Shown: positions 25,301 to 37,438 of the stretch, piece by piece
How the letters are laid out: every line of letters begins with the position of its first letter
Position numbering within the stretch: position 1 is the stretch's first letter
Source: Euphorbia lathyris
Lineage: Eukaryota; Streptophyta; Magnoliopsida; Malpighiales; Euphorbiaceae
NCBI RefSeq assembly: GCF_963576675.1
Contig: NC_088911.1
Span: 135,845,929-135,909,928 of the forward strand
Direction: 5' to 3'
DNA length: 64,000 nt
The notes under the pieces: generated by a model
What the model saw: the letters and a program-made list of their open reading frames with translations, nothing else
The model's database searches: none
Told to the model about the DNA's origin: nothing
Position numbers and translations under genes: made by a program

Positions 25301-27370
25301 CTAGGTAATTTCTCTAATCTCAATCCTATAGTATCTACTTCTAACTTGGTTCCATGCTCCCAACCCATCACACCTGTCCACTCTGGACCTCATCCTGGAA
25401 CCCCAATTACTCCTCCTGACTCCGAAGCCATAAACACTGCTCCTTTAGCTCCACCTCAATGTCTGTCGCTAGTGGTCACTGCTGCATCAACACCTGTTCC
25501 TCAGAATGATCCTAGCACACCAGTTGATGCTGTGAACATCACCACACCGGAAATACAGAATGTGGTACCTCATGAAGAGAACATCATGCCACAAACAGAT
25601 TCTCCTCCTCCTGAAACTGCACCACCTGCTCCTATTCCAACTGAAAGGCCCAGGCCTCGCAATGCACCACTGATTGGTCCACGACAACATTATATGCAAC
25701 TTTGACAGTCATCTCTTCAGTCAAGAGGAAGGTTTGAGGGACTTTTAGCTACACATCCAAATGGCACAGTGGATCCCACATGCTTCAGTAAAGCCAACAA
25801 ACAATCAGAATGGCGTACATCAATGTCTGAAGAGATTCAAGCTCTTCTGGACAATGGCACATGGCAACTTGTACCGAGACCACACGATCAGCATGTCATC
25901 ACCTTCATGTGGCTCTTTCGTACAAAGAAGAAGTCTGATGGAACCATTGATCGTCACAAAGCTCGCTTGGTAGCACGGGGATTCACTCAAAAAGCTGGGA
26001 TTGACTACAAAGAAACATTCAGTCCAGTAATCAAAGCTACAACCATTAGGTCTGTATTTGCCATTGCAGCAGCAAACAACTGGTTCATCAATCAGCTGGA
26101 TGTCTCCAATGCATTTCTTCATGGAAACTTATCAGAGACGATATATATGGAACAACCGCAGGGTTTTCGGGACAATGACCGACCAGATCATGTCTGTCTT
26201 CTCAAAAAGAGTCTCTATGGATTAAAGCAAGCACCGCGAGAATGGTTCACTCGCCTTCGAACATTTCTCCTCTCCCTTGGGTACAAAATGTCACAGGCTG
26301 ACAACTCTTTGTTCATCAGACGCACCGACACTGAAAAGACTTACATTTTGTGCTATGTTGATGATATACTCATAACAGGGAACCACCCTGCACACATCAC
26401 CAACACTATTGCAACCATCAAACATGAGTTTCCCATTCGCAATCTTGGCAAGGCAGAATACTTTCTCGGAATTGAGATCGGATATGAGAAGGATGGCATT
26501 CACATGTGTCAGGCCAAGTATGTGGCTGACATCCTAGACAGAGTGAAGATGATTGACTCCAAGCCCACACTAACACCCATGGCCACCACGCCAACACTTT
26601 CAAAGGAGCTAGGCACCAGCTTAACCTCTGGAGATGAATATCGAAGCATTGTGGGGGCACTTCAATACTTAACATTCACTCGTCCTGACATTGCATTTAC
26701 AGTTAACAAATTATGTCAGTTTCTGCACTGTCCGACTGATGAGCACTGGAAAGGAGTTAAGAGGGTCTTACGATATATTCAGGGCACATCAGACTTTGGC
26801 ATAGTCATGTCTATCAAACCAATACAACACATCCATTGTTACTCAGATAGTGATTGGGGAGGGTGTCCTGATGATCGACGATCCACGGGTGCCTTCTGTG
26901 TTTACCTTGGATCCAGCATTGTATCGTGGCAGACCCGCAAGCAACCCACAATAGCCAGATCCTCAACGGAAAGTGAATACAAGGCAGTGGCAAATGCCAC
27001 AACAGAACTACTATGGTTCAAATCTCTTCTCTCGGATCTCGGATTTCCATTACCCACCCCGGTTCAGTTATGGTGTGATATTGTTGGAGCAATTTATCTC
27101 ACCTCAAATCCAGTGTTTCATGCTCGCACGAAACACATTGAGCTGGACTATCATTTTGTTCGTGAACAAGTTCACAGAGGATTTCTCAGTGTCAGATTTA
27201 TTCCAACTGATGATCAGGTTGCAGACATACTCACCAAGCCGGTAGCTCCGGCTCGCTTCACGATGCTATGCTCTCGTCTCTTTGTTCGTGCCCGCCATCG
27301 GCTTGAGGGGGGGGGGGGTGTTAGAGATAATATTCCTATTATCTCTGTAAATAGATTCCTATCTAGTTAG
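22349..27370 (+). pseudogene. Copia gag-pol polyprotein with two in-frame stops
   Basis: One frame runs through with stops at 23492-23494 (TAA) and 25703-25705 (TGA). Domains in order: an alanine/proline-rich N part; gag core (WDDVENVVRTLLLNSI); zinc knuckle CYNCGDPSHWADKC (23843-23884); protease DTGA (23995-24006); GAG-pre-integrase HHCC (WHARLGHC, CSFC); integrase with LDVWGP, YSDLGGEF and NGIAERK as D, D, E; RT with YVDD (26354-26365); RNase H with YSDSDWGG and SSTESEY. The first stop falls in gag, before the knuckle, and the second between integrase and RT. Either would block the full polyprotein. Both are explainable as C to T changes (CAA to TAA, CGA to TGA), though I cannot see the parent. 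The gag start is unclear: an ATG at 22107 overlaps the primer site but is in another frame. Confidence 0.9.
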
Positions 27371-27577
27371 AGTTTCAATCTGTCTATATTCCTAGCTAGG
27401 TAGAGTTTCAATACGACTATACTTATGTATTGTATTCCTATACAAACTACTATTGGCTCACTATAAATACAAGACCACTGAGCCATAATCACTAAGGTGA
27501 TTCAAACCATTAATTGTGTTATTACTTATCTCTCTCTATCTCCATAATCTTCCCTATATCAAACTATTCATCCAACA
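27319..27577 (+). repeat. 3' LTR of the younger Copia
   Basis: Same sequence as the 5' LTR with about six substitutions and one inserted A. The pol frame runs on into this LTR and stops at 27370. Confidence 0.92.
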
Positions 27578-28292
27578 GTACCAACATATGCCAAAAAGAC
27601 AATCAATATGTTTAAACAAATAGGGACAAATAATTAACACTTTTTCTTCAATGAAATTCAAACAAACCATGTTAGAATCAGAAAATCATAATCTATTTAA
27701 ACAAATAGATATGACGTGAATATAAACTTATCCTCCAAACTGACCCAATATAATTTTCCAATTATGATCTGTTCATCCAGATAATTCATCATCAAGGTAT
27801 TTCTGTTTGTCAAAACAACTCCCAAAAGTTGCAGGGATCAAAAGTGAAATAAAGAAAAATAACTTTAGATATACTAAAGTTTCCATCTGTAAACTCTGAT
27901 TACAATGCACAGAATAAAACCTTTTACATCAATAACTTAAAAATACAACTATAAAGGATTCTTCGAATTTCCTTCGAACTAGTCCTTCATTTTACTAAAT
28001 TAAAAGATATATCTATGCCACAATACCCATTCAGAGAGTTTTTGCATCACAAATAATTACTCAAGAGCATATAAATATGAGCACTTTAGGCTATTCCTCA
28101 CATAAGCTAAATAAACAATTCAATTCAAACTCCGAATTTCCAAAGTTTGTAATAATACTTAGCTTTTGGTTATATCAACTTTCTGCATTTCTGTCAATAT
28201 TTCGGAAAGACTTAAAATTCGTTCCATATAATACTTCTGTATATGTTTTTCGGAAAATCAGCAAACATATTAAATTTCATCTGTCTTAACAT

Positions 28293-28797
28293 TGTTAGAC
28301 AAACGATTACGTCTGTCTTAAAAATGTTAGATGTGATTAACCAAAAAAACAAACCGAACACAGAAAAACATACGAACAATAAATCTAGAAAATAAAAGGA
28401 AAGACTTAGACAAATCTGAAGCCTGTATTAGCAGTTTTCTTAAAACAGATGTCGTCGCTATTGACGATCGTCTCCCAGGATACAACAGATTACGCAACCG
28501 AACTCAACCGTGTGTAGCCTAGTTATCACCGGAGTAGGAAGAGGAACAATATGAACAGACACAGAGCAGGAACAATTCCAGATAATAATTTTTCTAACCG
28601 TATATGAATTTGACAATCCATTCTATATAAATAGAACTAAAAGAATATGTCTTTTCACGAACGAACACGACTGTACACGGACAGACACGACTGTTCACGT
28701 ACGAACACGACTTCACACAACGGACACGACTGTTCATGAAAGGAGGTATTTGTTGATATATAAATTAATATATAATTTTATTCAAAATTTTCCAACA
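28293..28797 (-). repeat. Right LTR of the older Copia
   Basis: Starts TGTTAGACAAACG and ends TTTTCCAACA, followed by ATAAT. Same length as the left copy. On the minus strand this is the 5' LTR. Confidence 0.88.
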
Positions 28798-28894
28798 ATA
28801 ATTATTCTTTTTTTACCTATTTATTAAGAAATTAAGCACCAATTTAGCACTTGTAATTGTAATTGAGTAGTGAAATCAATTTAATTTCAAACCA

Positions 28895-29815
28895 AGTTTA
28901 GATATCAATTTGGTCATTCAACTTGGTATCTAGGGGCAAATTAATCTAAAATAAGACGTGTTTATATATGATTGGTAGTTATTTAACACGTATTACACAT
29001 GTAAATTTGGACCAATTTCATTTTAAATGACAAGTTGAAGGACCAATTTGATACAAAAACTTGGTATCTAAGGGGAAATTAATCTAAAATGCCATGTGTA
29101 TATATATATAATTGGTGGTTATTTGACAACGTGTAACTTCTTCATGCTACCACATGTCAATTTGGACCGATTTCACTTTAAATGACAAGTTGAAGGACTA
29201 ATTTGATACAAAAACTTGGTATCTAGGGGAAAGTTAACGCAAAATGACACGTGTCTATATATATAATTGGTTGTTATTTGACCTGTGTAACTTCTTCATG
29301 CTAACACATGTCAATTTGGACCAATTTCACTTTAAATGATAAGTTGAAGGACCAATTTGATATAAAAACTTGGCCAAAATGACATGGGTCTATAAATAAT
29401 TGGTGGTTATTTGACACGTGTAACTTCTTCATGCTAACACATGTCAATTTGGACCGATTTCACTTTAAATGACAAGTTAAAGGACCAATTGTTACAAAAA
29501 CTTGGTATCTAGAGAGAAATTAACCTAAAATGACACTTGTTTATATATAATTGGTGGTTATTTGACACGTGTAAATTTTCCATGCTAACAGATGTCAATT
29601 TGGACCGACTTCACTTTAAATGACAAGTTGAAGGATCAAATTGATACAAAATTTGGTATCCATGGTTAAACTAATCCAAAATGATATGTGTCTATATAAT
29701 TGGTGGTTATTTTGACACGTGTAACTTCCTCATACTAACACATGTCAATTTGGATTGATTTGACTTTACATGACAAGTTGAAGGACTAAATTTATACAAA
29801 AACTTATTTTGGACT
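28895..29815. repeat. Minisatellite, about six units of 150 bp
   Basis: The word GACAAGTTGAAGGAC recurs near 29029, 29184, 29339, 29471, 29622 and 29772, spacing 155, 155, 133, 151 and 150 bp. Units share AACTTGGTATCTAGGG, TAATTGGTGGTTATTTGACA and ACACATGTCAATTTGGACC. The shorter third unit lacks about 20 bp. No host gene is involved. Confidence 0.92.
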
Positions 29816-31084
29816 AAATTGATTTCACTAGCTAACTCAATTTGTCCTTGTTGTTTTTGAAAAAAATGTACAGATGTATATAATATGAATTTACTCATAA
29901 TATTTCCAAGCAAATTAATTTCACTCATACATATATTAATTATATCTAAAATATTTATTAGATTACAAACACAGTTACTGTTAAAATACCAATAGTTAAA
30001 TACGTCACATATAACTTTATCACAAAAAAAAAACAATTTGCCAAAATATCTAAATTTTATCTGTATTATTAAAATAATTATAAATAACATGTTAAAATGC
30101 ACAAAACAAATTAAATTTATCGATAAATTTATTTGAAACGTACAAAATGACACTCAAATAACGAGTTAAATAATTGTTAAAATAATTCGTTTAAAATTTC
30201 CATTACATAAAGATAAAATTGACTTTGATTGAAAACTTTTTTTATACATTAAAAGTATATATACATTTGTTGAAAAAGTAATTTTTTCGACGAATAGGAT
30301 GTTTCTGGAGAATAATGTTTTACTGAGCAAATATGCTCGTGTAATTAGATTGTTAAAACCAGTAAAACACTATTTCTGGAAGCAAATAATTCGATGATTC
30401 AATCACTGGACTGGATGTCAAAATGTTGGTGTAATTAAAAGACTTAATATATCATTTTTTCCGTGAAATTGTCCAAAATACTTGATTGATTCTAAATTTT
30501 CAAAGTATTTCGATAGTTTCCTAAATTTGTATAAAACGTAATCAATTAATTACTTGGTTGCAAAACAAGTAAACTGCATACGGAAGATGTGTTGTACGCG
30601 ATTTAGAATGTTATTACATAATTCATATAATAAATTAAAAAGAAAATTCTTACTTGCTCAACGTTAAAATCTGTCGTCTCTAATATTAAAATCGTATATC
30701 GGACCTTTATTGTTTTACTTTTTTTAAGACGCATGCAATACAATCCATATTTAACTTATTATTTTGCAATCAAATGATTAATTGATTATATTTTATATAA
30801 ATTTAATGAGTTAACGGAACATTTTATGCAAGTTAAATTGGCTATAAGAACATTTTAAAAGTTTAGCGATCAATCAATTTTTTTTTATAAATTTAGGGGT
30901 TGTAGCAATTATTGAGACATCTGATATTTTTGGTTAAAATACAGGTGTCATCAGTTACTGAATATAATCATTAAATATTTTCCATTTAAAACTGATATTT
31001 TCAACACAAGTTTCATCATCCCTCCTTGACTTTTCACTTACCCATGGGTTTATGTATGGAAATGGAAGAGATGTGATACCATTA

Positions 31085-31430
31085 GTTAAGACTGAACCGT
31101 GTATTTCGGAGATTCTTGAACTGGACCGAATATCTAAAAAAAATTCAGAATTGAATTGAGCCGTTAACTTTTTCTACGGAACCGAATTGAATTGTATCAT
31201 TGACTTAATTCGGTATAATTCTGAAGATTTTCAAATTCCTAAAATTACTGAGTAAATATGTTGGAGATTTTAGAACCGTACTGAATATCTGAAAAAAAAG
31301 ATCCAGAACCGGATTGAACCGTTGACTTTTGCGTCAGGACCGAACCGAATTATACTGTTGACTTTAGCAGATACAATTCTGGAGATTTTCACATCTTTGA
31401 ATTGTACCGAACCGTACTCACCCCTACCAC
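31085..31430. repeat. Two-copy tandem of 155 bp, GAACCGAA-rich
   Basis: The stretch from GGAGATTCTTGAAC (31110) recurs from GGAGATTTTAGAAC (31264), both ending GGAGATTTTCA-like. The right side ends CACCCCTACC. Confidence 0.6.
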
Positions 31431-31737
31431 TAATACACTGAAACTCATCAAAATTTGGAAGGACGAGAGTAGTATTAAAATGGGTGCTTTTTACCGCTCA
31501 AAATTTTCTTCTAAAAATATATATTTATATGAGAAGGCAAGGAATTAAAAAGTTTGAGTAGAGAAACGTTTCTCTTTCTCTCTAAATTTTCTTCGAAGGT
31601 TATTTCCCCGTCAGATCGACATTACTAATGCGGCACCTTCAAACCATATTTATATCTAAACTAATTCTCATTCGCTGCTCTAAAGATTCAGGATTGCTTC
31701 ATACCCAATGTGAGGTTCAAATAATTACTCTTTGGTT

Positions 31738-32828
31738 CAGGGCCGGCCCTGGGCTATGAAATGAGGGGCGCCCGCCCAAGGTCCATAACAATAAGGGGCC
31801 CAAAAAAGTATTTTTATAGTGTATTTATAAAAATATTTTTTATAGTGTATATATTAATACAGATATGAACATGTAACATTAAAATTAATTAGTTCAGTTG
31901 GTAGGAGGCACTATCTAGTGCTTTTATTTTTAACTTGAGGTTAAAGGTTCCAACCTCATTCTTCACATTTTTAATTACTTTCAAATATTTTTTTCCTCCC
32001 CCCACCTTATTCCTCAAACCTCTTTCTTTCTATTTTTTAGTTATTTTCAAATATTTTTTTCCTCTCCCACCTTATTTTATCACTATCAAATATATTTTTT
32101 TTCCATTTTTTTATAATGAATTGTTACTATTTCCATGTTTCCTTAAATCTAAATCAATTTATATATTAAACAAAAAAAATAACTATTTAATTTTTTTCTC
32201 ATCATTATTATTATCCAATTTCAATTTTTTTTTCTTAAATTTAAATATCAATTCATTTCTAAAAAAAATTAAATGTCAATATATATGTATATATATTCAA
32301 TATGAAAAATAATATACTTATTTACTTCTTGTAATTTTATATGACACATATACTTGTTATTTTAGTACACAAATAATTCTAGTTATTATATTCGTTACTA
32401 CTACACTACTAATTTAACTTCCATATAGAAAATATTGCAATCTTAAATATAAAGTTTACGAGTTGGTGCAATTTTAAACCTAGTTGATTAAAAATGAGTT
32501 TTTTCCATTAACATTAAAAATGAGTTATTTTCATATTGAGTGACCAGAACGGTGGAGGTTGAGTGAGGATAGAACAAGAAATTATACATAAAAGACCTCA
32601 TTTTCATCAATTAAGCTTAAAAATGTACCAATTGATAAACGTTAGGCTAAAAATTGCACTATTTTGTTTATGAATGCTAATTGATCTCTCCTAATAACCA
32701 TATGACTAAATTAGTACCTTATTTCTTGTAATAAAAAAATCATTCAGCCTCCAACTAAAAAATGTTTATATTGGGGGCCCAAATTTATCATCTCGCCCCG
32801 GGCCTCTAAAAGGCCAGGAACGGCCCTG
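31738..32828. mobile_element. hAT element, CAGGGCCGG ends
   Basis: 1,091 bp. The left end CAGGGCCGGCCCTGGGCT and right end, complement CAGGGCCGTTCCTGGCC, are inverted; the flanks are the exact duplication CTTTGGTT (31730-31737, 32829-32836). The interior is T-rich and noncoding. A one-sided relative lies at 38594-38690. Confidence 0.88.
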
Positions 32829-32917
32829 CTTTGGTTAAGGGTGGAAGAGCCCCTAATGTTTAACCACATCCCTTGGGTTCTATTTTATTTCTGATAATTG
32901 GATCCACCAAGAATTTT

Positions 32918-33078
32918 CACATGCACCTTAATAAGCAAGTGGATTTGCTCATTCACCGTTAGATATAAGCTTATTAAATCTAAGCCTCAGGATGCTTTGA
33001 ATCTCCACCTTAGGATTCTAATAAGCCTAGATCTAACGGTGAATGAGCAAATTCTACATGCTCATTAAGGTGCATGTG
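32918..33078. repeat. Foldback element, 161 bp
   Basis: Ends CACATGCACCTTAATAAGC and, complemented, CACATGCACCTTAATGAGC; inner arms GCTCATTCACCGTTAGAT and complement. Confidence 0.8.
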
Positions 33079-33657
33079 ATCAAAACTGTTGGATCTACTA
33101 CCATGGTAGGTTTGATAGTTTCTCTTTTATTTGAAATTTTTTCTTCTTTCTTATATTTCTCCCTATATATGTGATTGTGGTCTTTCTGCTTATATAAGTT
33201 GTTGTGATTTGTCCCCCTATACGAGTATTATCATATTTTCTTTCGTGGAAAAACAGAAGAGTTTTGTCTACAATCATATAAATCTAGTTCATTGAAAGAT
33301 TACGAGTCATTTCTGGAGAAAAAACCTTTGAAGTCGATTTTGGGTGGAGTTTGTTTCTCGCCGTTATGCAAAAAAATAGTTTCAAACACCGTCTATTATT
33401 ACTCTATTATCTATGATATTAAAGATGCAGGTTCAAGCTCATCTATGTACTTCATGATTGTAATTTTTTAATTATTTATGTCAAGCTATACTATTCTTTT
33501 ATAAATGAAATAATTACATTTTTTTAAAAAAAAATAAAAAAAAAATAATTCTCTTTGTATAAAAAATTACTGAGTACAATACAGATTTTATAAAGAAAAT
33601 TATTTACCTATATTACAACAAAATAAAAGTTTTTCTTTTTAATAATTTATACTATTA

Positions 33658-34061
33658 TCTATATATAATATAAAACAGTAACGATGGAGCCGAGGTGTCA
33701 CTTCATTATTTTTTACTGATAAAAAATATAATATAATATATAATATATTAATTTTAATTATATTATTATATTTATCTATAAAAAGATTATTTAAATTAAA
33801 TGTGAAAATAAAATAATAATATTTAATTTATATAGCACATTTATATCATTAATTGTAATTATTAAATTGGCCTAATGCATACCCAGCCCTCTAAAGTTGT
33901 CCATTTTGTTCATTTAACCCCCTCACCTTACGGGACAACCCTTTAACCCCCTAAACTCCATAAAAATGTATTTCTCACCCCCTTAACTTGTCCAAATTTG
34001 TCATTTTTGTTAATATTTATATATTAAGATGAATCCGTGCATCGCACGGGTCAAAAACTAG
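33658..34061 (+). mobile_element. Non-autonomous Helitron-like element
   Basis: 404 bp. It begins TCTATATATAATATAAAAC after an A, and ends in a hairpin CCGTGCATCGCACGG (34035-34049) followed nine bases later by CTAG (34058-34061) and then T. These are Helitron 5' TC and 3' hairpin-CTRR features with A/T insertion. A single arm of a foldback MITE (33869-34008) lies inside. Confidence 0.8.
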
Positions 34062-35150
34062 TTTGATTATAAATTCGTCAAATGTTATGGATTCTCTCAA
34101 TTGAAGTTTTCATATAAACTAGAATCTGAACTTAAACGAATCTTTAATTACCTAAATCAATTTTAATTGGTTAAAAATTCTAAATCGTGATTTTTTTTCA
34201 TATTTATATCCAATCATGTTTCTTTAATAAAAAATATATCCAATCATATTTAAATGGATTTCAACCAGCAAATTTAATTACCATTTTGACAATTATGTAA
34301 CTAATTTTCAAAGTGTTAAAATTTAATTTCAGTCATTTATTTTGTTTGGATTAAATGATAAAAATCATAATATATAGCATGAAAAAGTTGTTAATTTCTA
34401 GAACAAATTATTTGCAGTTGAAGTATATTTTTTATAAGAAATAAATTGGGGAAAAAAAAACTAATTTTTTTTGTTGATAAATAATTAATTATCTTGAACT
34501 AGAAGCAAGCATAAAAAAGTAAAGAAGAAGAGATGTTGGTTTACATGAGACACATGTAATTAATATCACATGGACCATATTATATATAAGAAGCATCCTC
34601 ATGTTTAGTTCTTGCTTATTAGAGTATCACATCACATTTGACTATTGGATAATTTAATTGATCATTTCTAATTTAAAGAAAATAAAAGATAAATTTTTTT
34701 TTTTTTTGTTAATAAAGTCATTATAGCTGAATCGGACGATCTGAATCACTGAAAAGCTAACGTGAATAATGTTTGAAATAATTAACAGAAAAGAACAATA
34801 AATATAATGACTTCTAACATGTTGCATCTACGTGGCGTATCCACGTGGCAAGGTTCCCTTTACAAGTGACTTCTGACATACGTCACTCCTCTAACTTGGC
34901 AGATGATGCACCACAGTTGTACTATATGCTAAAATGCCTTTTATTTATGAATTTTCGTAGTTTTGCCCCGTGGATAATATTCGGATGTTATCAGAAGGCC
35001 CCCCTCCCCCAAAGTTTCAATTAAGCCCTTTAGGGGGTTTCATCTTCCGCGCATGCTCGCGCCTTCATTGCTTCTAATAGACATGTTATTCTGTGCCATT
35101 GGGATGGAGACAGGTGGCACGTTGGAACCCAAATCCAAGGTAGACCCTTC
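34062..35150. other. AT-rich intergenic with paired ACGTGGC motifs
   Basis: CTACGTGGC and CCACGTGGC lie within 22 bp at 34828-34849, but no gene follows. Otherwise nothing is supported. Confidence 0.4.
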
Positions 35151-36060
35151 TTTGTTTACTAGAGAAGATATTAATGGTTTATAGCCTAGTAGTTTATGTT
35201 GATGACATCATTTTAGCAAGTGAAAAACAACGAATTGATCACAACTGTCAAGATTTTCTTACGTGATCAGTTCAAGATAAAGGATTTGGGAGTGTTGAAA
35301 TTCTTCTGGAGATTTGAAGTAGCTCAAAATAATCTTGTTAAATCAGAGGAAATATGCATTAAACTTGTTAACAAATACATGATTTCTACCGAGTAAGTGT
35401 AGTTCCACTCTTATGGTAGTGATTAATTTAAACATATCTACTTCAACAGAACAAGTCATTTACAACAATTCAGAATATAGAAAGTTGATTGGAAAATTAT
35501 GTATTTAACTAATACAAGACTGGAGATATCCTTGATGAACCCACGAATTTTCATATAGCTTCAGCTCATAAGGTTTTAAGATATGTTAGGAATTCAGCCG
35601 AAGGTGTGTTTTTTTTCAGTTTTATCACAGTTACAGCTCAAAGTCTTCCCAATTTCAAATTGGAGAAATTCTAAAAGTACACGACGATCTATTAGATGTT
35701 GTTGTGCGTTTCTAGGCGATTCACTCATTTCATGGAAGTTAAAGAAGAAAAATACAGCCAGTAGGGTCATCTATATAAGTTGAGTTCCATGCAATGTGAC
35801 AACTACATCTTATGAACTACAATGGTTAAAATATTTACTTAACAATCTTAGGATGGAGCATAAACAGAAAATTTCTATGTTTGTGACAATGTATCACCCA
35901 TGTACATTTCCAAAAACATTATGCTTCGTGAGAAGATGAAAAATGTAGATTTAGATTATTATTTTATTTTGAGAAAATTTCACTAGGGAATTGTTAGATT
36001 ATTGTATAATCAATTGGCACATTTTACATAGATCACAGGTCAAATTCTTTTAAATCATTT
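35150..36060 (+). pseudogene. Decayed Copia RT-RNase H fragment
   Basis: The codons for VVYVDDIILASE appear near 35198-35225, then FKIKDLGVLKFF, EYRKLIGKL-like and SADWG-like remains, and a final part resembling the KHIELDYHF stretch near 35930. Many stops and frame changes. No LTRs were found nearby. Confidence 0.7.
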
Positions 36061-36093
36061 TATTTTATATTTATAATAGAATGAATAAGTATA

Positions 36094-36343
36094 CTTCCTC
36101 CGTTTCATATTACATGTCTTTCTGCAGAGTTATACAGAAATTAAGAATATTAGGAAAAAGATTTTGTTACCCCTTATTTATTAATTTCACTATTTATTTA
36201 TTTTATAATAAGTATATTATTCTAATTAATCTTCATAAACTCACGTTTTTATAGCAGAAAAAATATGACTTAATGTATATTAATCATATAATATAACATG
36301 TATTATGAAACAAAAAAATATCTAGAATATAAAACGGAGAGAG
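36094..36343. mobile_element. Stowaway MITE
   Basis: 250 bp, ends CTTCCTCCGTTTCATATTAC and, complemented, CTCTCTCCGTTTTATATTC; TA on both sides. Typical Tc1/Mariner-derived MITE. Confidence 0.85.
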
Positions 36344-36642
36344 TATAATATTAACATATTAGCTTCAAAATTTTTTTTTTTTATTAACATATTTTATAAA
36401 AAGGAAAGGACAATAAGGATTAGACAGTCAGCCCAATTGATAGCACTTGCCAATATTATACACATCATTGCTATGTCCACATCCATATTCGGATGTTTTT
36501 TTTTTCTTTGAAAACGATATTATATTATCATTTAAATGAAAAATATTATTGAGTTTGTTTTCCATTTTATTAACCAGAAATCTAATTAAGATACAAAAAA
36601 AATTCTAAAACATAGTTAACAATATTTTATAGATAAAGAGTT

Positions 36643-36775
36643 TTTTTTTTTTTTGATAACTAGAAAACTTGTATTACGAAACGAGAAACATAACATCATC
36701 CTGAATACAAGAAGAAACACAAACTAGAAAATCTTCGATGAGAATTTCCAAATTAGATAGAGAGCGTGGCCAAGC
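36643..36775 (-). mobile_element. Short retroposed sequence with poly(A) and target duplication
   Basis: 133 bp on the minus strand ending in a 12-14-base A tail (plus-strand T run 36641-36654), flanked by the exact 12-bp AGATAAAGAGTT (36631-36642, 36776-36787). No Pol III A/B boxes are recognised, so it is more likely a strongly 5'-truncated LINE than a SINE. Confidence 0.7.
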
Positions 36776-36787
36776 AGATAAAGAGTT

Positions 36788-37421
36788 AATTTATCATCCA
36801 AAAATAGTTTTTTTTTTTATAAAAATTAAACAGAGAAATTCAATTTTAAAAAATAAAAACTAATTAATCTACAAAATTTTAAACGAATTTCAATTGTGTG
36901 TTTTTTTTTTTTTAGAAATTTCAGTCAGTTCAACTGTTTAAAACTAGTGTAAAAAAGCATTTTGTAAAAATAAAATAAATTGAAGGTTTAATCTCTCTAT
37001 AATCACAAAATCAGCTTCACAAAACAAAAAAATCAAATAATTAAAATCAAAGTAATTCTTTTTAATGTAGTTTCAACAGTTGTGTAAAGGATAATAGTGC
37101 ATATTTTATATTTCTTCTTGTTTTTTTTTTTTTTTTGTATTTTTGGAATGTTTGTTTTAATTAGCCTTTATTTCTATACATAGTGTTGTTAAAAAAAATT
37201 ATTTTTTTTGAGGTGGAAATTATTATATTTAAGTATGCATTTTTTTATTATTGATTTTTTAATTTTATTTGGAAAAAATATCCCATAGAAATTTACAGAA
37301 GATCCATAAAATAAGATTTATAAAGAGGCCCAAATAAGAGCCCAAAACGCAACATTTTAGGGCCTGATAAGTTAGTTTTGCTTCCCTGCAAAACCCATAT
37401 TAATATACAGACGAAAAATGG
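36788..37421. other. AT-rich intergenic
   Basis: Poly-T and poly-A runs; no gene seen before the tRNA. Confidence 0.5.
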
Positions 37422-37428
37422 GAAAAAA
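37422..37428 (-). terminator. Pol III terminator of tRNA-Thr
   Basis: A run of seven A on the plus strand is a T run on the transcript strand, 11 nt past the tRNA 3' end. Confidence 0.7.
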
Positions 37429-37438
37429 ATAATTTTAT

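Larger units (their letters stand above)
21850..27577 (+). mobile_element. Nearly complete Ty1/Copia retrotransposon
   Basis: LTRs are 21850-22107 (258 bp) and 27319-27577 (259 bp), flanked by the exact duplication GTACC (21845-21849, 27578-27582). They differ at about six bases plus one indel, near 2.3 percent, less than the element it sits in, which agrees with the nesting order. The primer site TGGTATCAG (22108-22116) follows the left LTR and matches initiator-Met tRNA at nine bases. The polypurine tract is GAG followed by about twelve G (27305-27318). The order gag-PR-IN-RT-RH is that of Copia. Confidence 0.95.
20213..28797 (-). mobile_element. Older Copia deletion derivative, interrupted by a younger Copia
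   Basis: The LTRs are 20213-20717 and 28293-28797 (505 bp each), starting TG and ending CA, flanked by the exact 5-bp duplication ATAAT (20208-20212 and 28798-28802). I count about 18 differences, near 3.6 percent. Orientation is minus: next to the left LTR the complement reads GTGGGGGATT, a polypurine tract. At 21301-21380 the minus strand still encodes a decayed end of Copia RNase H (VDFVKSKDN, TADPLT). No recognisable tRNA primer site adjoins the other LTR. Without the nested element it is about 2.85 kb, so gag, protease, integrase and most of RT are gone. It is non-autonomous. Confidence 0.88.

Noticed and set aside
28895..29815. CRISPR-like array
   Set aside because: Units are long tandem repeats without short repeat/spacer structure, and the host is a plant nucleus.
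29707..30153. 148-codon minus-strand frame
   Set aside because: It overlaps the minisatellite end and AT-rich sequence; Ile/Phe/Asn-biased with no motif.
31935..32312. 125-codon frame rich in Phe, Leu and Ile
   Set aside because: It is low-complexity T-rich interior of a hAT element, not a membrane protein gene.
36643..36775. SINE
   Set aside because: Target duplication and A tail are present, but no A or B box was found; a truncated LINE fits better.
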